From positions 53,210,385 to 53,274,384 of the forward strand of contig OZ038384.1 of the NCBI GenBank assembly GCA_964036045.1: a DNA stretch of 64,000 bases, read 5' to 3'. This document shows, piece after piece, positions 55,500 to 64,000 of the stretch (the first letter of the stretch is position 1; every line of letters begins with the position of its first letter). Made by a program: the position numbers and the translations under genes. Below the pieces are notes generated by a model. The model had not been told where the DNA came from, made no database searches, and saw nothing but the letters and a program-made list of their open reading frames with translations. Origin of the DNA: Eutreptiella sp. 'Long Island Sound 2002'. Its lineage: Eukaryota; Euglenozoa; Euglenophyceae; Eutreptiales; Eutreptiaceae.

Positions 55500-57200
55500 C
55501 TCAATGTCTGGGTTGTGAGTCCATATCCCCAACTCAAGGGGCCACTCAATTTGTGGATTGTTTTGTGCGGCGGATATAGGGTGAGACAAAGCAGGGAGGG
55601 AGTCAAAAATGGTCATGGGTGGGGAATGGGCCCCAAAAGGTGCCCGGCTCGCTACCCCCCCCCCTCCCCCGTTGTTTGCACATGGTGCTTTCTCTGCTCC
55701 TCCGTCCTTCCATCTGCATACATCATTTATGAATACAAATGCAAATATGTGTACGGAACAACTGAATGAGACCGGGTTACACGGGGGTCTGCAGCACACT
55801 CACAACTGCACCTGGGCTTGGGATAACCACAAGTGTTGCAATGGGCTGTATGGTTTGTAGGGACGGCCGAAGCCTAGAAATGTAAATGATGACATCTCAC
55901 GGACTTGCAAAAACCAACCCCATGAATGGAGCATGAATGGAGCACGAATGTATCGTGAATGAGCGCGTGAATTTGGCCTTGATTTTTTTATGATTTGCTG
56001 ACAATGTGGTGTGGTTGTGTACATGTATTGTGGTGTTTTCACATGCGTGTAGGTGCTGCAATTCTCTACATTTCTCAAAAATAGACGACAAACGGATACA
56101 ATGGCACTAAGTGGTGAGCAAAACATGAAGAGTGTGAATCGCCCAGTCAAATGACCAGTTCACGAGGGGTACACATCAAGCCTACTTTATCATGCCTTAT
56201 CAGGATCCCCATAGTGGGGAGAAATCCATACGGCAACATAACCAAGGCCAAGGTGGTGGGGAAAATGAAAGATTTGAAATCATCATTCAAATTGGAGCAT
56301 TTTGGGTATCAACATATTCGGTGGAACCAATTTTCTAACCCTTTCACCAAAGGCCAACAAAGTTTTGTGGCCGCCGCCGGCACCTAGATTGGTTTTTCCC
56401 TAATTGCCAAAAATTGGTGTGGATTGGGGGTTCTAGGGGGGGAGGCCAGACCAACAGCCCCCCCCCCCCCCCCCCGCATGAGGAGAGAGCAAAGCAGGGC
56501 CCTTTCCGCACAAAACAAGTGCCTTACTTTTGATTCAAACTTATCCTAGGAAACCCTTGTTTCACCTGGAGGAGCCACAGGAGGAAGGAAAGAGGGAAGG
56601 GGCATACATAGGCCAATAGGCAAAATTTCTTGGGAGACCAAGATTTTGATTGTGCATGCTTCTTCTTGGGTTAAGGACAATCTTGTAGCAACCCAAAACA
56701 ACACGGAGCAAGAAGACCGACGCAATATGTTGCCAGTACAGCCTGCTACTAGTACAGTCTACTTGACTACAAAGATATAGCTCAAATAGCAGGCCACTAG
56801 CTGCATAACCCCCCCCCCCCCCCGCGTGAGCACAACCGAAATCAAGGAAAACAACGGTTAGGTAGGAACCCCTTTGTCGAAACAATGGAAGACATTTCCG
56901 TCTGGAGCAGGATGTTATTGTGAGCCAAAACAACTTTTCAAAGGTGCGGCCCGGCCCGTTCTCCCACTAAAACCGGCACACAAAAGTGTCTGCCTGCACC
57001 CGTGACCACAAAAAGTGTCTCCTATTAAGTTTGCCATAATCTCTCCTTTGTAGCCAACGATGGTGTCAATAGATCAACATGCACAAATTTTCTCTTGCTA
57101 ATCTTTACCCCCCCCAAAAACCAAAATGCAGCACATTACCCTAAGCAAAGCCCAAATACTTCTGTGATGGTTGGAGCAGGGGACTGTCGGACCTGAGTAC
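55500..57200. other. Intergenic with poly(C) runs, no gene seen
   Basis: Long C runs at about 55656, 56459 and 56810. Only short frames without motif. ATGAATGGAGCATGAATGGAGC near 55921 is a small direct repeat. Confidence 0.3.
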
Positions 57201-57221
57201 CCAAGTTACTAGGCTTCATGC

Positions 57222-57362
57222 TGGCTAGTGTGGTGTGGTGTGGTGTGGTGTGGTGTGCTGTGGTGTGGTGTGGTGTGGTGTGGTGTGGTGTGGTGTGGTG
57301 TGGTGTGGTGTGGTGTGGTGTGGTGTGGTGTGGTGTGGTGTGGTGTGGTGTGGTGTGGTGTG
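57222..57362. repeat. (TGTGG)n pentanucleotide repeat
   Basis: About 27 units of GTGTG/TGTGG with one GCTGT interruption. His/Thr- or Val/Cys-rich frames through it are artefacts. It is internal, not at a sequence end, so not evidence for a telomere. Confidence 0.95.
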
Positions 57363-57899
57363 TTTGTTGTGTGATGTGTTGCGGTGAAAAATGTAACTTG
57401 TGTACAAAAAACGTCAAATTGTGTGCGTTTTTTTGTGGTAAATGCATGTATTTGTTTTTTGCGGTAAGTCGTGTAAATTATAAAAAAAAGAAAAAATTGA
57501 AAAATGGAAGAAATGCATCTTTTGCTAGACATGTGCAATATGTACAATTGCCGGTTCCGTACGGCACCCCATAGCAACCTTAACGATGGGACGCCGAGTC
57601 CGCAAAGCACCAAGCACCCTATGTGGCCGCCAATTAGTTGGGACTCGGCCAATATAAGATAGTATCACATGGTGTCATTGGCACTAGAAACAAAATCAAG
57701 CTCAAGAAAAGAATCCCGACAGGGCTTGTCAGCCGAACACCACACTTGGTGCAAAGCCGAAGTCCATTGATACAAAATCTGACCTCATCTAGAAGCGTGC
57801 ATTATGCAACTACTTGTAGCGGGTGCATGTTGTGCAGGCTTTTCGCTTCTCTACATTTTCCTCCGCCCATTTGATGTACCAATGGTGGAGCATATAAGC

Positions 57900-58155
57900 A
57901 TGCTATTATATGGCCCCATCCCGGTGCCTTGATGGCCTACAATGGTGGCAGTACCGTTGGCCATGGCTGTTTCAGGACTCTTTTCTTGAGCCTGTCGTTG
58001 ATCCCACCGCCGGCACACTAATGTTGGGCATGGCTTTATATTGGCCGCATCCGAATGCCTTGATGGCCTATAATGGTGGCAATACTGTTGGCCATGGCCG
58101 TTTTAGGAATCTTTTCTTGAGCCTGACGTTGTTCCCAGTGCCGGCAAACTGATGT
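57900..58155. repeat. 131-bp tandem duplication
   Basis: GGCC.CATCC..TGCCTTGATGGCCTA.AATGGTGGCA begins at 57911 and again at 58042; both continue through TTTTCTTGAGCCTG and end in GCCGGCA.ACT.ATGTTGG. About 85-90% alike by eye. Confidence 0.75.
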
Positions 58156-58224
58156 TGGCCATGGCCATGCGCAACTCAACTACCGGCTGCTTGGCCAACT
58201 CATTGATGAACTGCTGGTCACGCT

Positions 58225-58542
58225 CTAGCTGGCCAGATGCATCTTGCGCCACTTTCCACAGATGAGACATTTGGGACGGGTGTCCTCCTCTGTGGTGGGA
58301 GTGGTCATGGAAGGTTGCGCCTTGGCTTGCGGGCCTTCCATGCTTTGCTCCAAAGAGGCATCCTTGCCTTTGAGCGGGGATGGGGGTGGCCTGAACACTC
58401 TCCTGATCCCCGAAAATAAACCTTCAACTTGGGTGCTGGGGGGGGACTTAAGAGGGCAACGAAGCTCAATCATGCCCTCCAAATCATCACCAAGCGGTTC
58501 AATGACCCCCACAGCGTGATCAGCATTAATAATGCTCAACAC
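58225..58542 (-). CDS. Hypothetical ORF with a terminal CxxC
   Basis: 105-codon frame with an N-terminal hydrophobic-acidic part, a Pro/Ser-rich middle and an end KCLICGKWRKMHLAS that could be half a zinc knuckle. It is next to the duplicated fragment at 58800-59057 on the same strand. No family recognised. Confidence 0.25.
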   Translation of the reverse strand: MLSIINADHAVGVIEPLGDDLEGMIELRCPLKSPPSTQVEGLFSGIRRVFRPPPSPLKGKDASLEQSMEGPQAKAQPSMTTPTTEEDTRPKCLICGKWRKMHLAS

Positions 58543-58799
58543 ATTGTCAACAAAACTTGGACCCGTTGGGGTGAGAGGAACATTTTAAAAAGAACCCCGG
58601 TGATGCACCACCAGGTTTGTGAGGTGCAAGCTCTGAAAATCACAAGACTAGCGGCCCTTTTTTTTGTGATGCAAGTTTTTTTGATTGGCGTGTGCGGACC
58701 TTGTTCGGTGGCTCGGCACGTGCATTCACCTTGCGCTCAATACAACCCAACTTAAAAGGGCACTGGGCAACAATCTCCCATGAGTACTGCGAGGGTACT

Positions 58800-59057
58800 T
58801 CAAAATCCCGTTTCCTTTACGAGGAGCCACAACAACACACCCTCACACATCGCGAATGTGCGATAATTAGCACAACCACAACCATCTACTGTCATGCGGC
58901 AGACATGGAGAAAGGCTACAAATTCCTCCCACGTAATTGAGGTCCCTTCCTCAATCTTACACAATGTGGCTTTCCATTCGGCCACAACAGCACCAAAGGC
59001 CTGGTACTTCTCAAGCTTGCTGCCTGCACCCACACTGTGACTTGTCGTTTCGCACAT
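58800..59057 (-). pseudogene. Fragment of an unknown gene family, copy 1
   Basis: The frame holds EKYQAFGAVVAEWKATLCKIEEG followed by a short helical region. The same peptide occurs on the plus strand at about 59780-59865 (EKYRAFGAVVAEWKATLRKIEEG), so the two are inverted partial duplicates with mostly synonymous or conservative changes over that stretch. Outside the shared block they differ. Function unknown. Confidence 0.35.
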
Positions 59058-59279
59058 CTCTGGTCTTGCCTCGGTGCTGCAGCTACTCTTTGTACACTGA
59101 TTCCATTTCGTTGCTGTGGGAATGACAGCGAACGCGAACGCGTGATGCTTGCAGGCACCAAGCCCAGCCTTTGATCACATTTGCCTCCTGCTTAGGTTCC
59201 CACACATTAATTGTATACCCTCCCCCTCTCTTAAACGTGGCGACTTCGTGTGACCATTCGTTTTCTGACCACAGTGCAA

Positions 59280-59640
59280 CACAATGTATGTTGTAATACG
59301 TGTAAAAAATTTTTTTGCGGTAAATGCGTGTGACAAAAAAATTGTCACGTCGGGTAATCTTTTTTTCCAGTAATTACGTACAAACCCGTACTCGCATTTG
59401 CCGCAAAAAAATCTACATGACCTGACAATTTTTTTTGCACTCGCGCTTTCCGCAAAAAAAAGTTACACAACGAGATAATTTTTTTGTACACACGTTTACC
59501 GCAAAAAAAAAACAAAGGCACGGTGTGACAATGTTTTTGCACTCGCGTTTACCGCTAAAAAAAATGCACAAATTTACCACAAAGAAAATTTAACAACTTT
59601 GCTACAAAAAGAAAATTATGCGATTTTTGCTGAAAATACA
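59280..59640. repeat. AT-rich degenerate tandem repeat with GCGTTTACCGC core
   Basis: About five units of roughly 60-70 bases, each TTTTTTTGCACTCGCG.TTACCGCAAAAAAA or close to it; a reverse-oriented relative (GCGGTAAATGCGTGTG) stands at 59317 and another at 57435-57475. Homopolymer A and T blocks flank the core, so the units can fold as hairpins. Confidence 0.6.
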
Positions 59641-59769
59641 TGCTTGTAGCCAATCTGCCCACTTGTGAGCCACTGCTGATTTTGTCCCACACTATGAATG
59701 CGTTTTTCAATGATGGTCATGCCCCCTCTTTTGACCAAGGGGATCCCGAAAAAAAACGAGACTTGAACA

Positions 59770-59866
59770 GACAACCTATTGAGAAGTACCGGGCCTTTGG
59801 TGCTGTTGTGGCCGAATGGAAAGCCACATTGCGTAAGATTGAGGAAGGGCACCACACTGTGCAATC
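59770..59866 (+). pseudogene. Fragment of an unknown gene family, copy 2
   Basis: Inverted partner of 58920-59035, sharing about 90 bases (GAGAAGTACC.GGCCTTTGGT onward). It lies in a longer plus frame, 59640-60140, whose remaining parts have no recognisable content. Confidence 0.35.
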
Positions 59867-59959
59867 ACGCTGCAACCAGGGTCATGGACGAGTTGCGCAG
59901 CCCGCACAAAATGAAGGCAGCACAGCTAAGGTACCCATCAGCATGCAGGACAAAGATTT

Positions 59960-61080
59960 GAGAAAAAGAGAAATCACCTGCACCCTGTACTGCTTCAGGA
60001 TTGGCACAAGCTTCTGTAGAAGACGTGGGGAGGAGCCATGCAGGACCCCACCTGAAAACACGGGCCGGTGGTCGACAAGCACTTTCCATGGGGCCTTGGA
60101 GGAAGCCTGTAAAGAAGGTAGCGACTGTGCGTGTCAGTGAGCCCAACTGCGCAACAGCACAATTGCGACCACAGCCCTATGTCCAAGCAGTACCTGAGCC
60201 CAAACCTTAAGGCATTTACAGAGTAGGGGGCTCCATGGTGCACGCCAATGGGCCCAATCATTGAAAACACGTTGTGCATATACTGTGTGTCCCAAACTGG
60301 CATTTGGAGTGTCAAACATGAGTACTGGACACATGATGAAGCAATAACCATGACCAACCCCCTGCGATCGGTCCGAGCAGGTCCATACCTAATCCCCCCC
60401 CCTGGCTCCCCCCCCTTCCACACTATAACAGGGCCGAGTGGTGGGTGGGTGGGTGGGCGGGAGGCAGCTGCCGCCGGCCTCAGGAGGGGGAGACGAGAAG
60501 GCTACGCTGGGGGAGGGGAGGGGGGCTTGGGGGGGGATGGATGAGAGCCACCAAACTGGCATGAGCCCATCCATGGCCCTTTGCGATTCACTGTTTGCAT
60601 AACTTTGATGACATTTTGGGGGCAAAAGAAAAATGTACAAGTGTCTTATTGTCGGATTTGGGCTTGCCCTAGGCAAGAATCAAACCTGGTGCTCGCTGGT
60701 GGTCGCTTGGCTCCGAGTTCTGGGTGCCTGCGGCTGAAATGTGACATATAGTTTATGCACACCTGTTTTGAAAATTTGCTTCCAGCACATTTGGGGCCAA
60801 CCTTCAAGTAAGGCTCCAGGCCTGGACCTCGCTACCTTACTGGGACCCGAAGGGCCGGAGTGTGTGTTGGTGATTGATGTGGCCCAGACCCCCAGCACCT
60901 CACACCACCCCTCCTCAACCCTTACAACCCCTGAGTACAGCTGACACATTGCGTTAACATCCAATCATGATGATTCTGATGGCAACATATTTTGGTAGAA
61001 ACATGTCAGGGGCATAAACAAAGTGAGCATTGGAGGGCGGGCTTTTGTGTGTGGGTGTTTGGGTGTGGGTACTCCTGGAC
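59960..61080. other. Intergenic, no firm gene
   Basis: Short frames on both strands, a GGGTGGGTGGGTGGGCGGG run near 60440-60460 and C runs near 60395. A minus frame of 94 codons (60964-60680) lacks motif. Confidence 0.3.
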
Positions 61081-61084
61081 TTAC

Positions 61085-61218
61085 TACGGCATTCATACCC
61101 TTCATCATGCAGATTCCATGTGTATTTGTGCTATTCCCTGGAGCCTTGATAAACGCCACTTTGCCACAGACAAAAAGCATCAATTTTCGCAACTCACGAC
61201 ACCTTCCAAGACTCCCAG
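61085..61218 (-). CDS. Candidate internal exon of an unidentified gene
   Basis: On the minus strand CCCCTGTTTTCCAG (AG at 61220-61219) is a strong acceptor and GTA|GTAAGT (GT at 61084-61083) a good donor. Between them one frame is open: GSLGRCRELRKLMLFVCGK then VAFIKAPGNSTNTHGIC. It may belong to the same minus-strand gene as the exon at 61955-62108. The protein is not recognised. Confidence 0.3.
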
Positions 61219-61954
61219 CTGGAAAACAGGGGTGGGACTTATCAGGCTGGGTTTTCAGTCCCAGAGACATTGATCAGTTGCAGTCCATGACGACCCCCCA
61301 CCCTGTGCCGCAGGAGTTGTAGGTGTGGGCCCCCTGAATCACTGTGCTGCAACAAGACAGGTACTCGGCAATCCCGCATGGTTGATGCAAAGCAAACAGG
61401 GAGGCATGGCATTGGGATGTGACTTGCCCCGCCCCAGACCCGCAGTCCCAGTGCATTTAGGCGATGCACAAGCACAAAAGAACTTCCCCCTGAAATCCCG
61501 GCATAGGGCGAGTGGTTGCATTCACCATTGCAACAGCTTGCCTCTTGAAAGCGCCTAAGATATTCGACCAGAATGCCACACAAGAAAAATACCGTCTGAG
61601 GCTTTGTTGAAAATGGTGATGCCTGGGCACAGGCAGCGGCAGCGGCAACGGCAGAATCCAAAGCAGACAGATATTGATACTACAATATGTAAGAGCGCAA
61701 TTGCATGGACTCTCTTGAACACAATGTGGCACTGCATTGAAGCTTTTTATTCCCACTCAAAAACCTAGACATGATCACACTGTGTGTGCACTCAGTGTTG
61801 CTGTGAGCCACCAGCTCCCAGCCTCCCATCCCCTCGCAAAACAGGGATGCCAGCCGGAAGGAATGGCCCATAGCCCCACATTTGCATACAGGACCAAAAG
61901 GTCGAACCCTTGCAGTCTTGTAACTCACAGGGTGCTTGGAAGAACCAGTCTTAC

Positions 61955-62108
61955 CTACGACCCACCCGAAAATCCTTGGTACGAAAACCAGGGGGGCAGG
62001 GTGGGGGCCATGCTCTATCGTGTCGTCCTTGTAGAGAGTCATGCGCATACTGGGTGGCAGGATACCTATGTCAGTGTTGACCATGACGTCACACCTCATA
62101 ATTAGGTC
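61955..62108 (-). CDS. Candidate internal exon of an unidentified gene
   Basis: An acceptor-like GTGGAACAG ends at 62109 and a consensus donor TAG|GTAAGA lies at 61954. The open frame between reads DLIMRCDVMVNTDIGILPP, continuing to GPHPAPLVFVPRIFGW, a compact, protein-like sequence without low complexity. Upstream the same frame would continue past a single TGA at about 62129, so the gene could be decayed or spliced here. No family recognised. Confidence 0.35.
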
Positions 62109-62516
62109 CTGTTCCACATCAGACCCATGTCAGTCTTTCACCCTGTGGTACCGCACCCGTTTTTGTTTCATCGTGACCACTTTCAAGAAAAGTCTTTGGA
62201 CACACCCTGTGATGCTATCTTTCTAAATCGCTGGGGGGAGAGCCTTGGACCAGGCTTCCCAGGCCTAATTTCCTTATCAGGACACAAGAGCCTGACACTG
62301 GGTGCAGGGAGTTGTTGGTTACAACTGGTGTCCTGCACCATGTCTTGTGTGTGGCCTACTTTTGTTGATTGAGGTCATTTGTGTCTGTTGAGAGTGGGTT
62401 GAGGGCACGATGGGGGGCACTCAGCTGGAATCCTTACAGTGACCCCCTACCCACGGGGGGGGCGTACCATCGGGCCATACGCCGACTCCCTCCCACTTTC
62501 CAGCCAATTTCAGGGC

Positions 62517-62564
62517 GGGGGGGGGGGTGGGTCTGGGGGGGTGTCTGGCCGGCTGAAGGGGAGG
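62517..62564. repeat. G-rich run
   Basis: G tracts (GGGGGGGGGGTGGG..GGGGGG) preceding minisatellite locus 2; may form quadruplexes. Confidence 0.6.
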
Positions 62565-62800
62565 GGCTGCATTCTCGGGGATCCCCAAAGAAACGGGAAA
62601 CAAAATCAGAATTGGCGGGGCCCACAAGTGGGCAGAAATGCTACATCACCCATGCATTCTTGGGGATCCCCAAAGAAAGGGGGACAAAATCAGAATTGGA
62701 TGCCTAACCCCTGCCTTCTGGGAGGCCCACAAGTGGGCGGAAATGCTACATCACCAATGCATTCTCGGGCATCCCCAACAAAGGGGACAAAATCAAAGCA
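62565..62800. repeat. Minisatellite M1, locus 2
   Basis: About four half units: TGCATTCT.GGG.ATCCCCAA.AAA.GG..ACAAAATCA and GCCCACAAGTGGGC.GAAATGCTACATCACC. The same organisation as 54318-54690, 8 kb away. Confidence 0.75.
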
Positions 62801-62945
62801 AAAAAAAAATAAAAAAACAAAAACAAAAATTTTCCAAGGAGTCCCTGATCCTGCCTACAATCCTGCAGATTGACCCCACTGGGGTTTGAACCCAAAACCT
62901 TCCAGTTGCAGAGGCACTGCTTTACCCACTAGGGTATGGCCCATC
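62800..62945 (-). mobile_element. tRNA-derived SINE or tRNA-like element
   Basis: The minus strand from 62945 has an A-box-like CCTAGTGGGTAAAGC, a Cys-type anticodon loop CTGCAAC, and a B box GGTTCAAACCC whose five-base T stem pairs fully. The acceptor stem does not pair, so it is not a tRNA gene. A further about 45 bases are followed by a T-rich stretch (TTTTTGTTTTTGTTTTTTTA) that can act as an RNA polymerase III terminator. Confidence 0.45.
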
Positions 62946-63102
62946 TCTGACATACCCCTACACAGGGGTGGTATTCATAGTTGGTCCAATTTCGTTTTCA
63001 TCCACTATTGGGTTCTCCTAAAGAAACTGAGTATTTTGAGTATAGACACTTGGGGTGAAAACCCATTTTTCACCCTCTACTAAGTCAAGCAAAATTTCCT
63101 TC

Positions 63103-63119
63103 GGGCGCCTTTGGCGCCC
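63103..63119. other. Perfect hairpin GGGCGCC-TTT-GGCGCCC
   Basis: Seven-base arms with a three-base loop, downstream of an A/T-rich stretch. No gene is close enough to assign a function. Confidence 0.4.
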
Positions 63120-63149
63120 ATGGTCCGGCACTTCCCAGCCAAAACCCAG

Positions 63150-64000
63150 CAGGGGGGGGGGGGGTCGGCGTAAAGGGTCCGGTCCCGGCGCCCCCCCCCC
63201 CCCGTGCCCCTACCCCCCCCAAAAATTTTGACCCTATGGCGGGGGGGGGGTATGCAGGACTTGCAGGACTTGCAGTGGCACTGGTATGGCCTGGTGCTTT
63301 GGCTCAGGGCCACCCATCCCACAGGAGACCACCAAGGCTGTTGGGGTTGCGGGGACTGGGCATTCACTTTTTCCCCGCCAGCCATGGCAGATGGCAGGTC
63401 CCGAAACTGTGAACGATTCCCATTGACGGGGGGCTCTGAAAGCTCGTTTCTCCTGAGCTACTGCAACAGCTCCAACTCCAGAGGTCCTAACTCCTTCTGC
63501 CGAACACAGGGTCCACGACGAACTGAGTTGTCCCTTGCCACCCCACTTCAACCAGGGGGAGAGTCACACTATAGCAAGTCATGTGACCCCCATAGGTGGG
63601 GGTGCACCCAAAGACAAAAAGCATAAAGCAAGCACTGAGAGGGAGAGTGGCCGCATGGCAAGTCTAGGACTCCCAGGGGTCGAGTTGCACCTTTGATCAT
63701 GGGAGCACAAAGGCAAACCGGGAGAAACATGGGTCGTCCTTCTATTTTGACATTATGAGGCGGTGATCTTGTGGCCCTACCCTCACACCCTATCCCTATT
63801 TGCTCTCCCAACAACCCAAGGTGAGACAGACCCTCATAACTCACATGCCTGTTACACCCCACACCCTGCAGTGCCTGGATGCCCCATGGTGGAGACCATG
63901 GACCCCACCTGTGTCTACTGTTGGGCTCGACCAGTTGCCCAAAGGGAGAGCCCTTGCACTGCGCACGCACTGCACGCGCACTGCGCGCTACTTTTTAGAC
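63150..64000. other. Window end, homopolymer-rich then mixed sequence, no gene seen
   Basis: G and C runs at about 63154, 63192, 63215 and 63240. Minus frames at 63551-63234 and 63970-63569 are over 100 codons but carry no recognised motif and no splice or start context. Confidence 0.3.

Noticed and set aside
57136-57652. His/Thr-rich frames and possible telomere repeat
   Set aside because: Translated (TGTGG)n; the array is interstitial and does not match a known algal telomere unit.

Overview
This window comes from a eukaryotic nuclear genome, most likely a single-celled alga or another protist. It holds no bacterial operons, no rRNA and no CRISPR. It is full of non-LTR retrotransposons, terminal-inverted-repeat (TIR) elements, microsatellites and minisatellites, and the few host-like coding pieces sit beside GT..AG splice signals. 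The best match I can name for the large retroelement is the Dualen/RandI type of LINE known from Chlamydomonas, so a green-lineage host is possible, but this is inference.

Bases 1 to about 32,370 are a nest of mobile elements separated almost everywhere by (TA)n microsatellites. Two families alternate. (1) A short TIR element of about 1.0-1.2 kb, called here TAM (my own label), is bounded by CTACACCCCTCTCCC and its reverse complement and carries 1-3 copies of a 162-bp internal repeat. Full, truncated, fold-back and inverted copies lie at 1-524, 726-1904, 18116-19248, 21445-21739, 21826-21925, 26775-27967, 28018-29185, 29242-31260 and 31329-32367. (2) A very large LINE of about 16 kb lies on the minus strand (17986 down to 1990), with two 5'-truncated sister copies (19352-21320 and 26188-26698) that end at the same 3' point, a short TGACTA-type repeat running into (TA)n. 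The full copy encodes ORF1 (CCCH zinc finger, possible JAMM-like HxHP motif), a Ulp1/C48-type cysteine protease with a CCHH-like finger, then an APE endonuclease, reverse transcriptase, RNase H, a CCHC finger and a long C-terminal extension with a second cysteine cluster. All parts remain largely open but carry a handful of lesions (in-frame TAG, in-frame TGA, a 17-bp tandem duplication, two compensating frameshifts), so this copy looks recently dead. Between these elements lie GC-rich tandem arrays (about 22.0-26.2 kb) and a captured insert with a 38-codon tandem repeat (29257-30296).

From about 32.4 kb to the end the sequence is of more mixed composition and low coding density. It holds decayed LINE fragments on both strands (40.9-44.7 kb plus; 48.7-51.6 kb minus), inverted and direct dispersed repeats of unknown families, two loci of one minisatellite family (54.3 and 62.6 kb), microsatellites ((CT)n, (CAA)n, (TGTGG)n), many 10-17-base poly(C)/poly(G) runs, a 200-base assembly gap (53726-53925), tRNA-related sequences and a few candidate host exons. 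The best supported exon is the C-terminal exon of a purple-acid-phosphatase-like metallophosphoesterase (52290-52520, minus), in which one metal-ligand histidine position reads Asp. No complete, intact host gene is visible.
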